Source: a candidate division BRC1 bacterium HGW-BRC1-1
GTDB lineage: Bacteria; Sumerlaeota; Sumerlaeia; Sumerlaeales; Sumerlaeaceae
DNA length: 64,000 nucleotides
Direction of reading: 5' to 3'
Assembly: GCA_002842095.1 (NCBI GenBank)
Contig: PHCB01000004.1
Coordinates: 100,931 to 164,930, forward strand
Under the pieces are notes generated by a model. The model searched no databases, was not told the origin of the DNA, and saw only the letters and a program-made list of their open reading frames with translations. Position numbers and translations under genes: made by a program. The first letter of the stretch is position 1; every line of letters begins with the position of its first letter. Positions 16,408 through 24,668 of the stretch are shown piece after piece.

Positions 16408-18204
16408 TCATTGAGCCATCACCGGACGAACAACAATCTTACCGACTTTCACCCCAAAGGGCGACGCTGATGCAGACGGATAAAAGACCCGATCCGTGCG
16501 AAATTCCAGCACGTTAATTCCTTCCACGAAGTATTCCCCCGGGACTTCCTTCACCATACTCCGTCGGAATTCCCAATTCACATACCTCATGACCTCTGTA
16601 TGGTAAAGGTGTCCGTTCAAGAGGCATTCGACCCGGACCGGATCGAAGGGATAAACGGGCCCGGCAAGTTGCAACGAAATGTGACCGGCCATGGGCTTGG
16701 GTGTAAAGAAAACCATGCGAGCCTCGGGCGGCAAAATCTGCGCGCCATGGGGCGGCTGAAAGGTAACACCCCCGCGCACGTAAGGCGTCGTGAAGTTTCC
16801 CGAGACATTTATAACCCCATCGCGCGGCAGGATGTAATTCACCGGATTACCCAGGGGGCCGCGCGTGCTGACACCGTTAGTCAGGCAATGCATGATCTGA
16901 GATTTCTCGTAATTCCAGGCGTTCGTGTCCACGTTCATGCCCATCAGCACATTCCACGATTCAAAATCCCGCGTGGCCCCAAGATACTGGATGCCGGCCG
17001 ACAGCAGCAACAACACAACCGGAATGGGTGCCAGCCATCGGCGAACTTCGAAAGCGTAACGTACAAAGGGAGCGGTCATGATGAGCAGGAAGGGGGCAGA
17101 ATCGAGCATGGTGCGCGATCCGTATGTGTGCCCGCCGAACCAGCCATGGAACGCACCACGCGGCAGGATGACCGCCAGCGATGCCACGGCAAGCACCGCC
17201 ATGGCCGGCGACTTCCGCACCCGGATGAGCCACCAGAACAAAGCTGGCACAGCCATTAACAAGACCGGCGAGAAGACGAACATCCCCCGATTCGGCGAGG
17301 CCAGCGTTCCCCACAGGTTCACAGCGTAGGTGTCCCAGAATTGGTGTTCCAGCACCCGCGCGGAGAGGTAAGTTCCCAACGGATTGCCCGTGGTCGTCAG
17401 GTTGTAAATCCCCCACGCTCCCATCAGCAGCGCAATGGCCGCCCCACCCGCAGCGAAAACTTTCCAGCCGCGCCTCATTTCCCAAAGAACAAGGATTCCC
17501 ACGGCTGGCAATATATAGGGGCGACACCAGATTGCAAAACCCAGTGCGGCCAAGCCTGCCACCGTGCGACGAAGAGACCGCCGTTCGCCATCGAGCAGAC
17601 ACATGCCGACCAACAGCATGAAGACTTCCCCAGTGTGTTGCCACAATGAGCGACTCGCCACGGCCCAGGCTGCGGTGCCCAGACCAAAGGCCAGCCCTAT
17701 AAAAAACGCCGTGCGTCGCCCCTCACGCCGCACCAGCCACGACATCATTCCCGCCGAGGCCGCCATGAGCAGCGTCGCCAAAACGCTATCGAGTAAAACA
17801 ATGTTCTCGTCAATAAACGGCGCGCCCAAAGCGTGAGCCACCGCAAAAAAAGGCGCCGCAAGCACCGCCGTTCCCACCGGCGTGTGCGATCGAATGGTCC
17901 CATCGGGCATGTCGCGGAACGAATAATAGGAGTTCCCCGGCAGACCCAACAGCGCATAGTTCAGCGGTCGCCCCGTGGCCAGCAACGCCGCCCCCCACCG
18001 GATCGGTTGATTGTCCAGACTGCTCTGAACGAATGGCTTATAAAGATAGACCCCGAGACAAAACAGCGCCGTTATCATGAACACCGGCATGCGCGCGATC
18101 CACCATCCCGGTGCCCGGAAAGCACTCGCGACCGCCTGTTTGAAATCCTTATAGTTGTACAGAACCACGGTCGCAAAAGAAACAAACTGCGCGGCATCGT
18201 CCAT
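16408..18204 (-). CDS. Multi-pass membrane protein, GT-C-like (paralogue 2)
   Basis: The upstream member of a tandem pair, with the same conserved blocks as its neighbour (QSSLDNQPIRWGAALLA, SHTPVGTAVLAAPFF, LWQHTG, SPNRGMFVFSPVLLM, GWFGGHTYGSRTMLDS, RDFESWN) and the same polytopic domain plus a soluble C-terminal domain. From the ATG at 18204 it has 598 residues. The frame stays open to an ATG at 18306, which would add 34 residues that match nothing in the paralogue, so the internal start is preferred, not proven. A glycan-related role at the membrane is inferred from fold type and the many glycosyltransferases in the window. It is divergent from rpsP. Confidence 0.73.
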   Translation of the reverse strand: MDDAAQFVSFATVVLYNYKDFKQAVASAFRAPGWWIARMPVFMITALFCLGVYLYKPFVQSSLDNQPIRWGAALLATGRPLNYALLGLPGNSYYSFRDMPDGTIRSHTPVGTAVLAAPFFAVAHALGAPFIDENIVLLDSVLATLLMAASAGMMSWLVRREGRRTAFFIGLAFGLGTAAWAVASRSLWQHTGEVFMLLVGMCLLDGERRSLRRTVAGLAALGFAIWCRPYILPAVGILVLWEMRRGWKVFAAGGAAIALLMGAWGIYNLTTTGNPLGTYLSARVLEHQFWDTYAVNLWGTLASPNRGMFVFSPVLLMAVPALFWWLIRVRKSPAMAVLAVASLAVILPRGAFHGWFGGHTYGSRTMLDSAPFLLIMTAPFVRYAFEVRRWLAPIPVVLLLLSAGIQYLGATRDFESWNVLMGMNVDTNAWNYEKSQIMHCLTNGVSTRGPLGNPVNYILPRDGVINVSGNFTTPYVRGGVTFQPPHGAQILPPEARMVFFTPKPMAGHISLQLAGPVYPFDPVRVECLLNGHLYHTEVMRYVNWEFRRSMVKEVPGEYFVEGINVLEFRTDRVFYPSASASPFGVKVGKIVVRPVMAQ

Positions 18205-18382
18205 GAGAAAATCCCACTTCAATTGAAGGGTTGCAATGGGGGCGGGTACATGACCGTGATTATGATCGTAAAGACAGATGCTCCTCTCGGGAACATTGAG
18301 TCTCATTCGTGATTGTTCGTCATGAACAAATCACAATAACTGCGATATAAATTGCGGGTTTTTATCACAGAAGGAGAACCAC

Positions 18383-18676
18383 ATGTCTGTTCGTATTCGG
18401 TTGACGCGGGTTGGTCGCAAGAAGGATCCGTCGTACCGTGTTGTTGTGGCGGACTCACGCAGCGCGCGTGATGGACGCTTCATCGAGATCCTTGGCTACT
18501 ATCATCCGCTCACCAATCCGGTGGACGTCAAAGTGGATAAGGACCGCGTGCTTAAATGGCTTAAAGACGGTGCCGTTCCTTCGGATACCGTCCGTTCCAT
18601 CCTGCGCAAAGAAGGAATTCTCAAAGAATTCCACTTGCTGCGCAAGCCGGCACCTAAAGTTGCAAAAAGCGCCTGA
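18383..18676 (+). CDS. rpsP: 30S ribosomal protein S16
   Basis: A 97-residue small-subunit protein. The N-terminus [20 protein letters not shown] and the central [13 protein letters not shown] are diagnostic for S16. An AAGGAG Shine-Dalgarno lies at 18371-18376, six bases before ATG. It begins the usual rpsP-khpA-rimM block, but a strong terminator hairpin follows at once (18708-18746), so rpsP may be made in excess of the processing factors downstream. Confidence 0.97.
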   Translation: MSVRIRLTRVGRKKDPSYRVVVADSRSARDGRFIEILGYYHPLTNPVDVKVDKDRVLKWLKDGAVPSDTVRSILRKEGILKEFHLLRKPAPKVAKSA

Positions 18677-18707
18677 ATCGGGTAATCGATTCAGCGTTCA
18701 GGATTTT

Positions 18708-18746
18708 CGACGGCGTCTGCTCTTGGGCGGACGCCGTCGCTTTTTT
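18708..18746 (+). terminator. Rho-independent terminator after rpsP
   Basis: A 10-base-pair GC-rich stem (18708-18717 with 18730-18739) and a 12-base loop are followed by C and six T (18741-18746). It lies 31 bases past the rpsP stop and would separate rpsP from khpA-rimM or attenuate read-through. Confidence 0.85.
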
Positions 18747-18808
18747 GTTGTTGTTCCCGTTTCCCGTCCTTAGCAAGGGTCACTAATGTTCGAGCGGAGC
18801 AATCTGGA

Positions 18809-19075
18809 ATGAGCGATCAGCAGACGAAGACCGAAGGCCAAATCATGAGAGATTTGGTGCAATACATCTCCGAGGCGCTTGTGGACAAGCCCGACGAGGT
18901 GAAAGTCCATGTGGTGGAAGGCGAAAACTCAATTATCCTTGAGCTTAAAGTAGCCGCCGACGACGTGGGTAAAGTGATTGGCAAGGGCGGCCAGACGGCA
19001 AAAGCCATGCGCAAAATCCTGAGCGCGGCCGCAACCAAGCTCCGGAAAAAGTCACTGCTCCAAATCGTCGAGTAG
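18809..19075 (+). CDS. khpA: KH-domain RNA-binding protein KhpA
   Basis: An 88-residue single KH domain protein. The RNA-binding GxxG loop is in VGKVIGKGGQTAKAM (about residues 51-65), and the position between rpsP and rimM is the standard one for KhpA (YlqC). In Gram-positive bacteria KhpA pairs with KhpB and affects cell elongation and division through RNA binding. The region just upstream holds only the rpsP terminator and a short leader, with GGAG-like bases near 18795. Confidence 0.93.
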   Translation: MSDQQTKTEGQIMRDLVQYISEALVDKPDEVKVHVVEGENSIILELKVAADDVGKVIGKGGQTAKAMRKILSAAATKLRKKSLLQIVE

Positions 19076-19118
19076 CGCCACCAAAGCGCAACTCCCCATT
19101 TTTTAATTCGAGGCCCTC

Positions 19119-19715
19119 ATGAACAATCCCGACGACCTCGTCGCGATAGGTATTATCACGCGCACCCATGGAAACGCCGGAGCGGTGCGCATGTCTCCCC
19201 TGTTCGAACCCATCGAACGTTTCGAGCAACTTCCATCCGATGAAATCATCCTCCGTCTGCCACGCCGGTTGGCGCTGGATTTGGGGATGCAGCCCGCCAG
19301 TGTTCCTCCTCCGGAGGGACGCGCTGACTTGATCCATGCGACGGCACACGTTGAGGATTATTTTTTCCATCAACAGCACGTCATACTCACCCTCGCAGAA
19401 ATCCCCGACATGACCAACGCAGAAAAATTGCGGGCCATAGAAGTACTCCTGACGCCGGCCGACCTCTGGCCTCTGGAACCAGGTGAGTTTTATCACTGGC
19501 AATGGATCGGGTGCGCCGTGCTGGACGACAGCACAGGCGAGAAGATCGGTGAAGTGCTGAAGATCGACGCCGGTTCTGCACACGATTTCCTCCGCGTACA
19601 GCCGGCCGAGGGCAAAGCGTTTCTGGTGCCGATGGTAAAACAAATGGTCGTGAGCACCGACATGAACGCCCGCACGGTACGGGTGGCCATCCCTCCCGGT
19701 CTCACCGATCTGTAA
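19119..19715 (+). CDS. rimM: 16S rRNA processing protein RimM
   Basis: A 198-residue 30S maturation factor that binds S19 near the head of the small subunit. It has the N-terminal beta-barrel beginning VAIGIITRTHGNAGAVRM (residues 8-25), and the C-terminal PRC-barrel with IGCAVLDDSTGEKIGEV and a closing FLVPMVKQMV segment. An insert, rich in Pro and acidic residues (about 55-70), makes the first domain slightly longer than usual. trmD and rplS usually follow rimM; here cysH follows instead. Confidence 0.93.
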   Translation: MNNPDDLVAIGIITRTHGNAGAVRMSPLFEPIERFEQLPSDEIILRLPRRLALDLGMQPASVPPPEGRADLIHATAHVEDYFFHQQHVILTLAEIPDMTNAEKLRAIEVLLTPADLWPLEPGEFYHWQWIGCAVLDDSTGEKIGEVLKIDAGSAHDFLRVQPAEGKAFLVPMVKQMVVSTDMNARTVRVAIPPGLTDL

Positions 19716-19801
19716 CAACGCGGCGGTGGTCCCATCGAATGATGGGGGGTGCGGACCGTAGATCATTGAGACAAGAATCTAATCAGAGACCTCATTAACC
19801 C

Positions 19802-20560
19802 ATGAAACCACTCGATCTGGAATCAACCAATCCACAACTCGCGTCGCGCTCGCCCGAGCAGATTTTGCAATGGGCTGTCGACACTTTCGGTGAGCGCCTC
19901 GCGGTGCAAAGCTCCATGCAGAAATCCGCCGGGATGATCATGCACTTGATCAGTCGCATTGCTCCGGACACAGAAATCGTTTTTATCGACACCGGCGTCC
20001 ACTTCCCCGAGACTCTTGCCGTGCGCGATGAGTTCATCCAGCGGTTCGGCGTGAACATCCGAACCTACGCCCCCAGCCTCTCCTTCGAGGAGCAACGGTT
20101 GGAGTTCGGTCGCGACCTTTACAAGTTCGATGGCGAGGTGGACGGGCCCGGTTATCAGAAGTGCTGCGAACTCCGTAAAGAGATGCCTTATCTTGCAGCT
20201 GTAAAAGGGCGCTTCGATGCCGTCGTGGGCGGCCTGATGCGTGGCGAAGGCGGTGCCCGCGGCGACGTGAAAACCATTTCACCAGACCCGCGCATTGACG
20301 CATACAAGATCTACCCCCTCGCCTTTATCACCGAGGAAGAAGTGGATGCGTATAACGCGGAACACAATCTCCCGGCGCATCCGCTATACGCCCGCGGCTT
20401 CACCAGCATCGGTTGCAGCACCTGCACAACCCCCGTGGCTCCCGGCGAGTCACGTCGCGCAGGCCGTTGGCGGCACATCCGTGAAGCCAACCCCGAACTG
20501 GCCGGGCGAGATCTGTATTGTGGGATCAACTTTGACGACAAGAATCAGACCGATAAGTAG
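19802..20560 (+). CDS. cysH: Phosphoadenylyl/adenylyl-sulfate reductase (CysH, iron-sulfur type)
   Basis: A 252-residue assimilatory enzyme that reduces APS or PAPS to sulfite. The nucleotide-binding part is AVQSSMQKSAGMIMHLI followed by IVFIDTGVHFPET. Four cysteines, C121-C122 in KCCELRK and C205/C208 in GCSTCTTPV, form the motif that holds a [4Fe-4S] cluster in APS reductases and some PAPS reductases. The catalytic cysteine is C240 in YCGIN, near the C-terminus. The conserved GESRRAGRWRH follows the cluster. The cluster motif makes APS the more likely substrate, by family knowledge. No ATP sulfurylase or sulfite reductase gene is nearby. Confidence 0.9.
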   Translation: MKPLDLESTNPQLASRSPEQILQWAVDTFGERLAVQSSMQKSAGMIMHLISRIAPDTEIVFIDTGVHFPETLAVRDEFIQRFGVNIRTYAPSLSFEEQRLEFGRDLYKFDGEVDGPGYQKCCELRKEMPYLAAVKGRFDAVVGGLMRGEGGARGDVKTISPDPRIDAYKIYPLAFITEEEVDAYNAEHNLPAHPLYARGFTSIGCSTCTTPVAPGESRRAGRWRHIREANPELAGRDLYCGINFDDKNQTDK

Positions 20561-20593
20561 GCCACCCGTTTTCGGGCAAACAATCTGCCACGC

Positions 20594-20995
20594 TTAGAAA
20601 GGCTTGGCCTTAAGTTCCGCCAGACTACCCATCTCGCGCACCACCACCACGCGAAAGCGGATGTGGCGTCGGGCCAGACGCAGTGCTTCCTGAACCGTGC
20701 GCCCCCCCACTTCCACGCGCAAGCTGTTGGTGCCAGTAATAGTCCAATTGCCGGGCACACCCATTACCTTGACGAACCTCACCACACCCTTGCGCCCCAA
20801 GCCCTCGGCGCGAAAGTAACGAAACGGCTCGGTGGGTGGCGTTGGAGGAGCACTGACAGCTGGTTTCCCGGAAGCACGGGGTGACGCTGCCTGCGGTTGC
20901 CTGCGCTCCCGCTCACGACTATTTTCGCGCGAAGATGAATCGTTGGTTCGAGATTCCCTTGATGGTCGCGATTTGATGTTCTTGTCTTCAGTCAT
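20594..20995 (-). CDS. Unknown 133-residue basic protein with disordered N-terminus
   Basis: Not recognised. Residues 1-55 are low-complexity, rich in Ser, Arg, Glu and Pro. Residues 56-133 look like one compact domain with alternating hydrophobic strands and a helix (RTVQEALRLARRHIRFRVVVV). No signal peptide or membrane segment is present. It fills the gap between cysH and namZ on the opposite strand and is divergent from namZ. No good Shine-Dalgarno precedes the ATG. The ordered domain in a long uninterrupted frame argues for a real gene, but a non-coding gap cannot be excluded. Confidence 0.5.
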   Translation of the reverse strand: MTEDKNIKSRPSRESRTNDSSSRENSRERERRQPQAASPRASGKPAVSAPPTPPTEPFRYFRAEGLGRKGVVRFVKVMGVPGNWTITGTNSLRVEVGGRTVQEALRLARRHIRFRVVVVREMGSLAELKAKPF

Positions 20996-21056
20996 GTCCC
21001 ATGTGCACAGCGGAGCAGGATCGCACTTCTGTTACCAAACATTCGGAGGATATCAG

Positions 21057-22712
21057 GTGAACTACAAGATAATCGCAACAGCTTTTGCCGCACTCTGGCT
21101 CATCACGGGCTGCGGGCAGACCGAGAAAAAATCTGAGATGGTCGCAGAGACGCCCGAACCCATGGCTACGGCGTCGGTCGAAGTCACCACGGCGACCGAG
21201 AGCTTCGCTCCCCCTGCAACCGCCCCCGCTGCACTCGAGTCCACCGCCCCCATGGCAACACCCGGCGCAGTAAACATGATGGCACCATCCACGGCGGAAA
21301 CAACCAATCCCATGGCGCGGCTTGAGGCTCCTTACGAAGCAAACCGCTCTGTGTACACCCAGATCAAAGTGGAAGTAATCCCCGACAAAAAAGGACCCGC
21401 GCAGAAAACCACCGCAACCAGTGCAAAGGAACCTTTGATCAAAGTCGATTCCCACCCCATGGGCGACGGCCCGGTGCTGACGGGACTTGACGTTATGAAA
21501 CGGGAACAGTTTTCCAGCCTTAAGGGCAAAACGGTTGCGCTTCTGACCAATCACTCGGCCATCGACCGCGACGGCAACCACGTTCTGGACCTCATGATGA
21601 ATCAGCCCAACGTGAACATCGTGAAGCTCTTCTCCCCCGAGCACGGGCTTTATGGCAACGTGGACACGAAAACCCCCGACGTAAAGGACCCCGCCACGGG
21701 CCTGATGGTGCACAGCCTTTACAGCACGAAGCCCGATAACCCCAAGAAGCCCCACCACCCCCGTGCAGCAACTCTCGAGGGTGTGGACGCGGTGATCGTG
21801 GACCTGCAGGATATCGGTGCCCGTTACTACACCTACTGCTCCTACATGGGCTACATGATGGAAGTCTGCGCCAAACTGGGCATCGAAGTGATCGTGCTGG
21901 ATCGCCCGAATCCCGTGGGTGGCGTGTATGTGGACGGCCCCATCATGGACGAGGACCTGGAAGGCATGGTGACGGGCTACTTCCGGATGCCCATCGCCCA
22001 TGGCATGACAATGGGTGAATTGGCGCGCATGTTCAACACGGAGAAAAAGATCGACTGCAAGTTGACGGTAGTCCCCTGCGAGGGGTGGAAACGCGACATG
22101 TTCTTCGATGAAACCGGCCTGCGCTGGGTGAACCCGTCGCCGAACATTCAGGACCTCGACGCAGCGCTGGTTTATACGGGCATCGCGATTCCGGAAAGCA
22201 TCGTCAGCATGGGCCGCGGCACCGATGAACCCTTCCACATCTTTGGGGCTCCCTATTTCGAGGATTCGCAAAAGCTGGTGGACGAATTGACCACGGGCGG
22301 ACTGCCGGGCATTCGTCTTGAAGCGGCTGATTTCACCCCGACCGGCACCCTCAGCCGCGACCACGTGGGCGAGGGGCGCGTATGCCACGGCGCGCGCATG
22401 CACATCACCGACCGCAAAACCATGCGGCCTGTGCTGTTGGGTGTGCGGCTCATGGATTATCTCCAGCGCCACCATGGCACCGAGATGATCGATGAGATGA
22501 AATGGAATGCTGCCGCGAAGAAATCTCTCCCCACTGGAAAAAAGGTTCCCCGCATCGACCTGATGAAGCTACGGGGCGCTTCCAGCGCCATCCTTTGCGC
22601 CCGCATTCGCGAGGGCAAATCTCTGGATGACACGATGAAATTCATCGACGAGCAGGTCGCTGGCTTCATGCCCATGCGGGCGAAGTATCTGCTGTATCCA
22701 TCAGAGAAATAA
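21057..22712 (+). CDS. namZ: NamZ-like exo-beta-N-acetylmuramidase lipoprotein (DUF1343)
   Basis: A DUF1343 protein; the characterised member NamZ removes terminal MurNAc from peptidoglycan fragments. The start is GTG 21057, with GGAGGA at 21045-21050 six bases upstream; this begins a lipoprotein signal with lipobox LITGC (C19). A Pro/Ala/Thr linker (about 25-95) precedes the catalytic domain: ALLTNHSAID, LFSPEHGLYG, VDLQDIGARYYTY, DRPNPVGG, and NPSPNIQDLDAALVYTG, all conserved in DUF1343. A longer in-frame extension to 20832 has no signal peptide at its N-terminus and is rejected. The stop abuts the polX start with no gap, so the two are co-translated. Confidence 0.9.
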   Translation: MNYKIIATAFAALWLITGCGQTEKKSEMVAETPEPMATASVEVTTATESFAPPATAPAALESTAPMATPGAVNMMAPSTAETTNPMARLEAPYEANRSVYTQIKVEVIPDKKGPAQKTTATSAKEPLIKVDSHPMGDGPVLTGLDVMKREQFSSLKGKTVALLTNHSAIDRDGNHVLDLMMNQPNVNIVKLFSPEHGLYGNVDTKTPDVKDPATGLMVHSLYSTKPDNPKKPHHPRAATLEGVDAVIVDLQDIGARYYTYCSYMGYMMEVCAKLGIEVIVLDRPNPVGGVYVDGPIMDEDLEGMVTGYFRMPIAHGMTMGELARMFNTEKKIDCKLTVVPCEGWKRDMFFDETGLRWVNPSPNIQDLDAALVYTGIAIPESIVSMGRGTDEPFHIFGAPYFEDSQKLVDELTTGGLPGIRLEAADFTPTGTLSRDHVGEGRVCHGARMHITDRKTMRPVLLGVRLMDYLQRHHGTEMIDEMKWNAAAKKSLPTGKKVPRIDLMKLRGASSAILCARIREGKSLDDTMKFIDEQVAGFMPMRAKYLLYPSEK

Positions 22713-24491
22713 ATGAGACGTTTCAATAAGCAGCAAATCATCGAACAACTGGGGCTGTTCTCCGCGCTGTTGGAATTTCACGGGGCGAACAAGTTCAAGG
22801 TCCGCGCCTTTGACAACGCCGCAGCGGCCCTGGGGTCTGACCCGGCTTCGATGGAAGAATTAACCGCAGAATCCCGCCGCCTGGAGGAGCTCGAAGGTAT
22901 CGGCCCCTCCACGGCGGCTCTGATTCGTGAACTGTACGAGACCGGGAAATCTCACGATATCGAGAAGATGCTGGAGGCAGCGCCCCGGGACATTGAGGTT
23001 CTGATGACGGTGCCCCAGTTGGGACCGAAAAAAATCCGGGTGCTCTATGACGCCCTTGGCATTGAGAGCATCGCAGACTTGGAAGTGGCTCTGTCCGATG
23101 GCAGAGTGGCAGAGGTGCCGGGCTTCGGGGGGAAAACCGTTGAGAAAATACTGAACGCTCTCGAGCTCTTCCGCGAATCCCTGGGACTGCACCTGCTCAG
23201 CACCGCCGAAGAGACCGTTGCGCCTGTTATGCTCGCTCTGCGCGATATGGGGGAAGTTATCCGGGTAGAAGTGGCGGGCAGCCTGCGGCGCAAGTGCGAG
23301 ACTATCGGCGACGTGGATCTGGTGGCCAGCTCCGGTAATCCCGCCCAAGTCATTTCGAATTTCACAGAGTTGCCTCACGTTCTCGAGGTTGTCGAACTTG
23401 GCAGGACCCAAGCCACCGTTTTTCTGAACGGTGCGGTGAAGGCCACATTAAGAGTGGTCGGTGACGACGAATTTGCTCCGGCATTGTTTTGGCATACGGG
23501 CAATGGCGAGCACGTGGCCGAGTTTATCTCGCGCGCTGGAGAAAAAAATCTGCGTGTGGAAGAATGCGGCATATTTCGAACGGGGCCAGCTGGTTCCGAT
23601 GACAACAGGCTGGTTATCAAAACAGAGCAGGAAATCTATGCGCTGCTCGAGATGGACACCATCGAGCCGGAATTGCGCGAAGGACGCGGAGAGCTTAATG
23701 CCGCCGCGGCCCACGCGTTGCCGACGCTGGTAACCCGGGAAGATTATCGCGGCGTACTCCACGTCCACAGCACCTGGAGCGATGGGCAAAAATCCATACG
23801 CGAGATGGCTCGCGCCGCTCTTCAGGAACAAAACTGCAGTTATCTCGGCATTTGCGATCACAGCGAGGTTGCGGTTTATGCGGGGGGTGTTAAACGTGAA
23901 GACATTGCCCGGCAGCACAAAGAGATCGACGCAATAAACGAGGAAATGCATGGCGATGCGTTTCGAGTCTTGAAGGGTTGTGAATGCGATATTCTTGCGG
24001 ATGGGTCACTGGATTATTCTGACGAGATCCTTTCACGCATGGATTTCGTGGTAGCGTCCGTTCACAGCCGTTTCAACATGTCCGCCGAGGAGATGACCGA
24101 GCGCCTGCTTGCTGCTGTAGAGAACCCCTATACGACGATTCTGGGGCATCTGACAGGACGCCTGCTTCTTTCAAGATCACCTTATGCTTTTGATATGAAT
24201 GCTGTTCTGCAACGTTGCGCTGACACAGGTACCATCGTCGAGATCAATGCCGATCCCCACCGTCTCGATCTGGACTGGTCGCACATCCACGCCGCTGCTG
24301 AGATGGGCGTGCGCTTCGCGGTAAACCCCGACGCTCACAGCACTGAGGGGCTGGACAATATCCACTACGGTATTTCCATCGCACGCAAAGGTTGGCTCGC
24401 CGCTGACCAGGTGATCAACACCCTGTCAGCAGAGGAGTTTCTTAAACTGGCGGCCGAAATACGTGCGGAAAAGATGAAGTCTAAGAAGTAA
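22713..24491 (+). CDS. polX: PolX-family DNA polymerase/PHP protein with substituted catalytic Asp
   Basis: A 592-residue protein with the bacterial PolX layout: helix-hairpin-helix parts (EGIGPSTAALI, near 62-72; VPGFGGKTVEKIL, near 135-147), a nucleotidyltransferase palm, and a C-terminal PHP domain from about 345. Two catalytic Asp are in GDVDLV (D200, D202). The third, normally in a VDLRVV-type strand, appears as threonine in KATLRVV (T245), which should cripple polymerisation. The PHP domain looks intact: HVHSTWSDG, CDHSE, ECDIL, VASVHSRF, NADPHR and NPDAHS. Nuclease or phosphoesterase activity may be the remaining function. ATG 22713 directly follows the namZ stop. Confidence 0.93.
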   Translation: MRRFNKQQIIEQLGLFSALLEFHGANKFKVRAFDNAAAALGSDPASMEELTAESRRLEELEGIGPSTAALIRELYETGKSHDIEKMLEAAPRDIEVLMTVPQLGPKKIRVLYDALGIESIADLEVALSDGRVAEVPGFGGKTVEKILNALELFRESLGLHLLSTAEETVAPVMLALRDMGEVIRVEVAGSLRRKCETIGDVDLVASSGNPAQVISNFTELPHVLEVVELGRTQATVFLNGAVKATLRVVGDDEFAPALFWHTGNGEHVAEFISRAGEKNLRVEECGIFRTGPAGSDDNRLVIKTEQEIYALLEMDTIEPELREGRGELNAAAAHALPTLVTREDYRGVLHVHSTWSDGQKSIREMARAALQEQNCSYLGICDHSEVAVYAGGVKREDIARQHKEIDAINEEMHGDAFRVLKGCECDILADGSLDYSDEILSRMDFVVASVHSRFNMSAEEMTERLLAAVENPYTTILGHLTGRLLLSRSPYAFDMNAVLQRCADTGTIVEINADPHRLDLDWSHIHAAAEMGVRFAVNPDAHSTEGLDNIHYGISIARKGWLAADQVINTLSAEEFLKLAAEIRAEKMKSKK

Positions 24492-24591
24492 AAGCGAGCT
24501 GGAGAGAGGTGGATCCCAGGCACGTCCACGAGGCAACCATCTCAGCCTTTGCCTCCAAACGGATTAATCCTTCCCGGCAAATCTCGATATA

Positions 24592-24637
24592 CAAAAAAAC
24601 AACCCCCGGCACTACCGCGTGAGCGGCGGTGCCGGGG
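24592..24637 (-). terminator. Rho-independent terminator after the secretin gene
   Basis: Inverted repeat with arms CCCCGGCAC (24604-24612) and GTGCCGGGG (24629-24637), and further pairing inside. On the minus strand it is followed by a T-rich tail (complement of the A-run 24593-24599). It lies about 30 bases beyond the stop of the leftward secretin gene and ends the pilus operon. Confidence 0.85.
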
Positions 24638-24668
24638 ATCGGCATTTCTGATGGGTTGCCCCTGAACG

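Noticed and set aside
20832..21056. Upstream extension of the namZ frame
   Set aside because: Overlaps another gene and puts residues before a lipoprotein signal; GTG 21057 has a strong Shine-Dalgarno.
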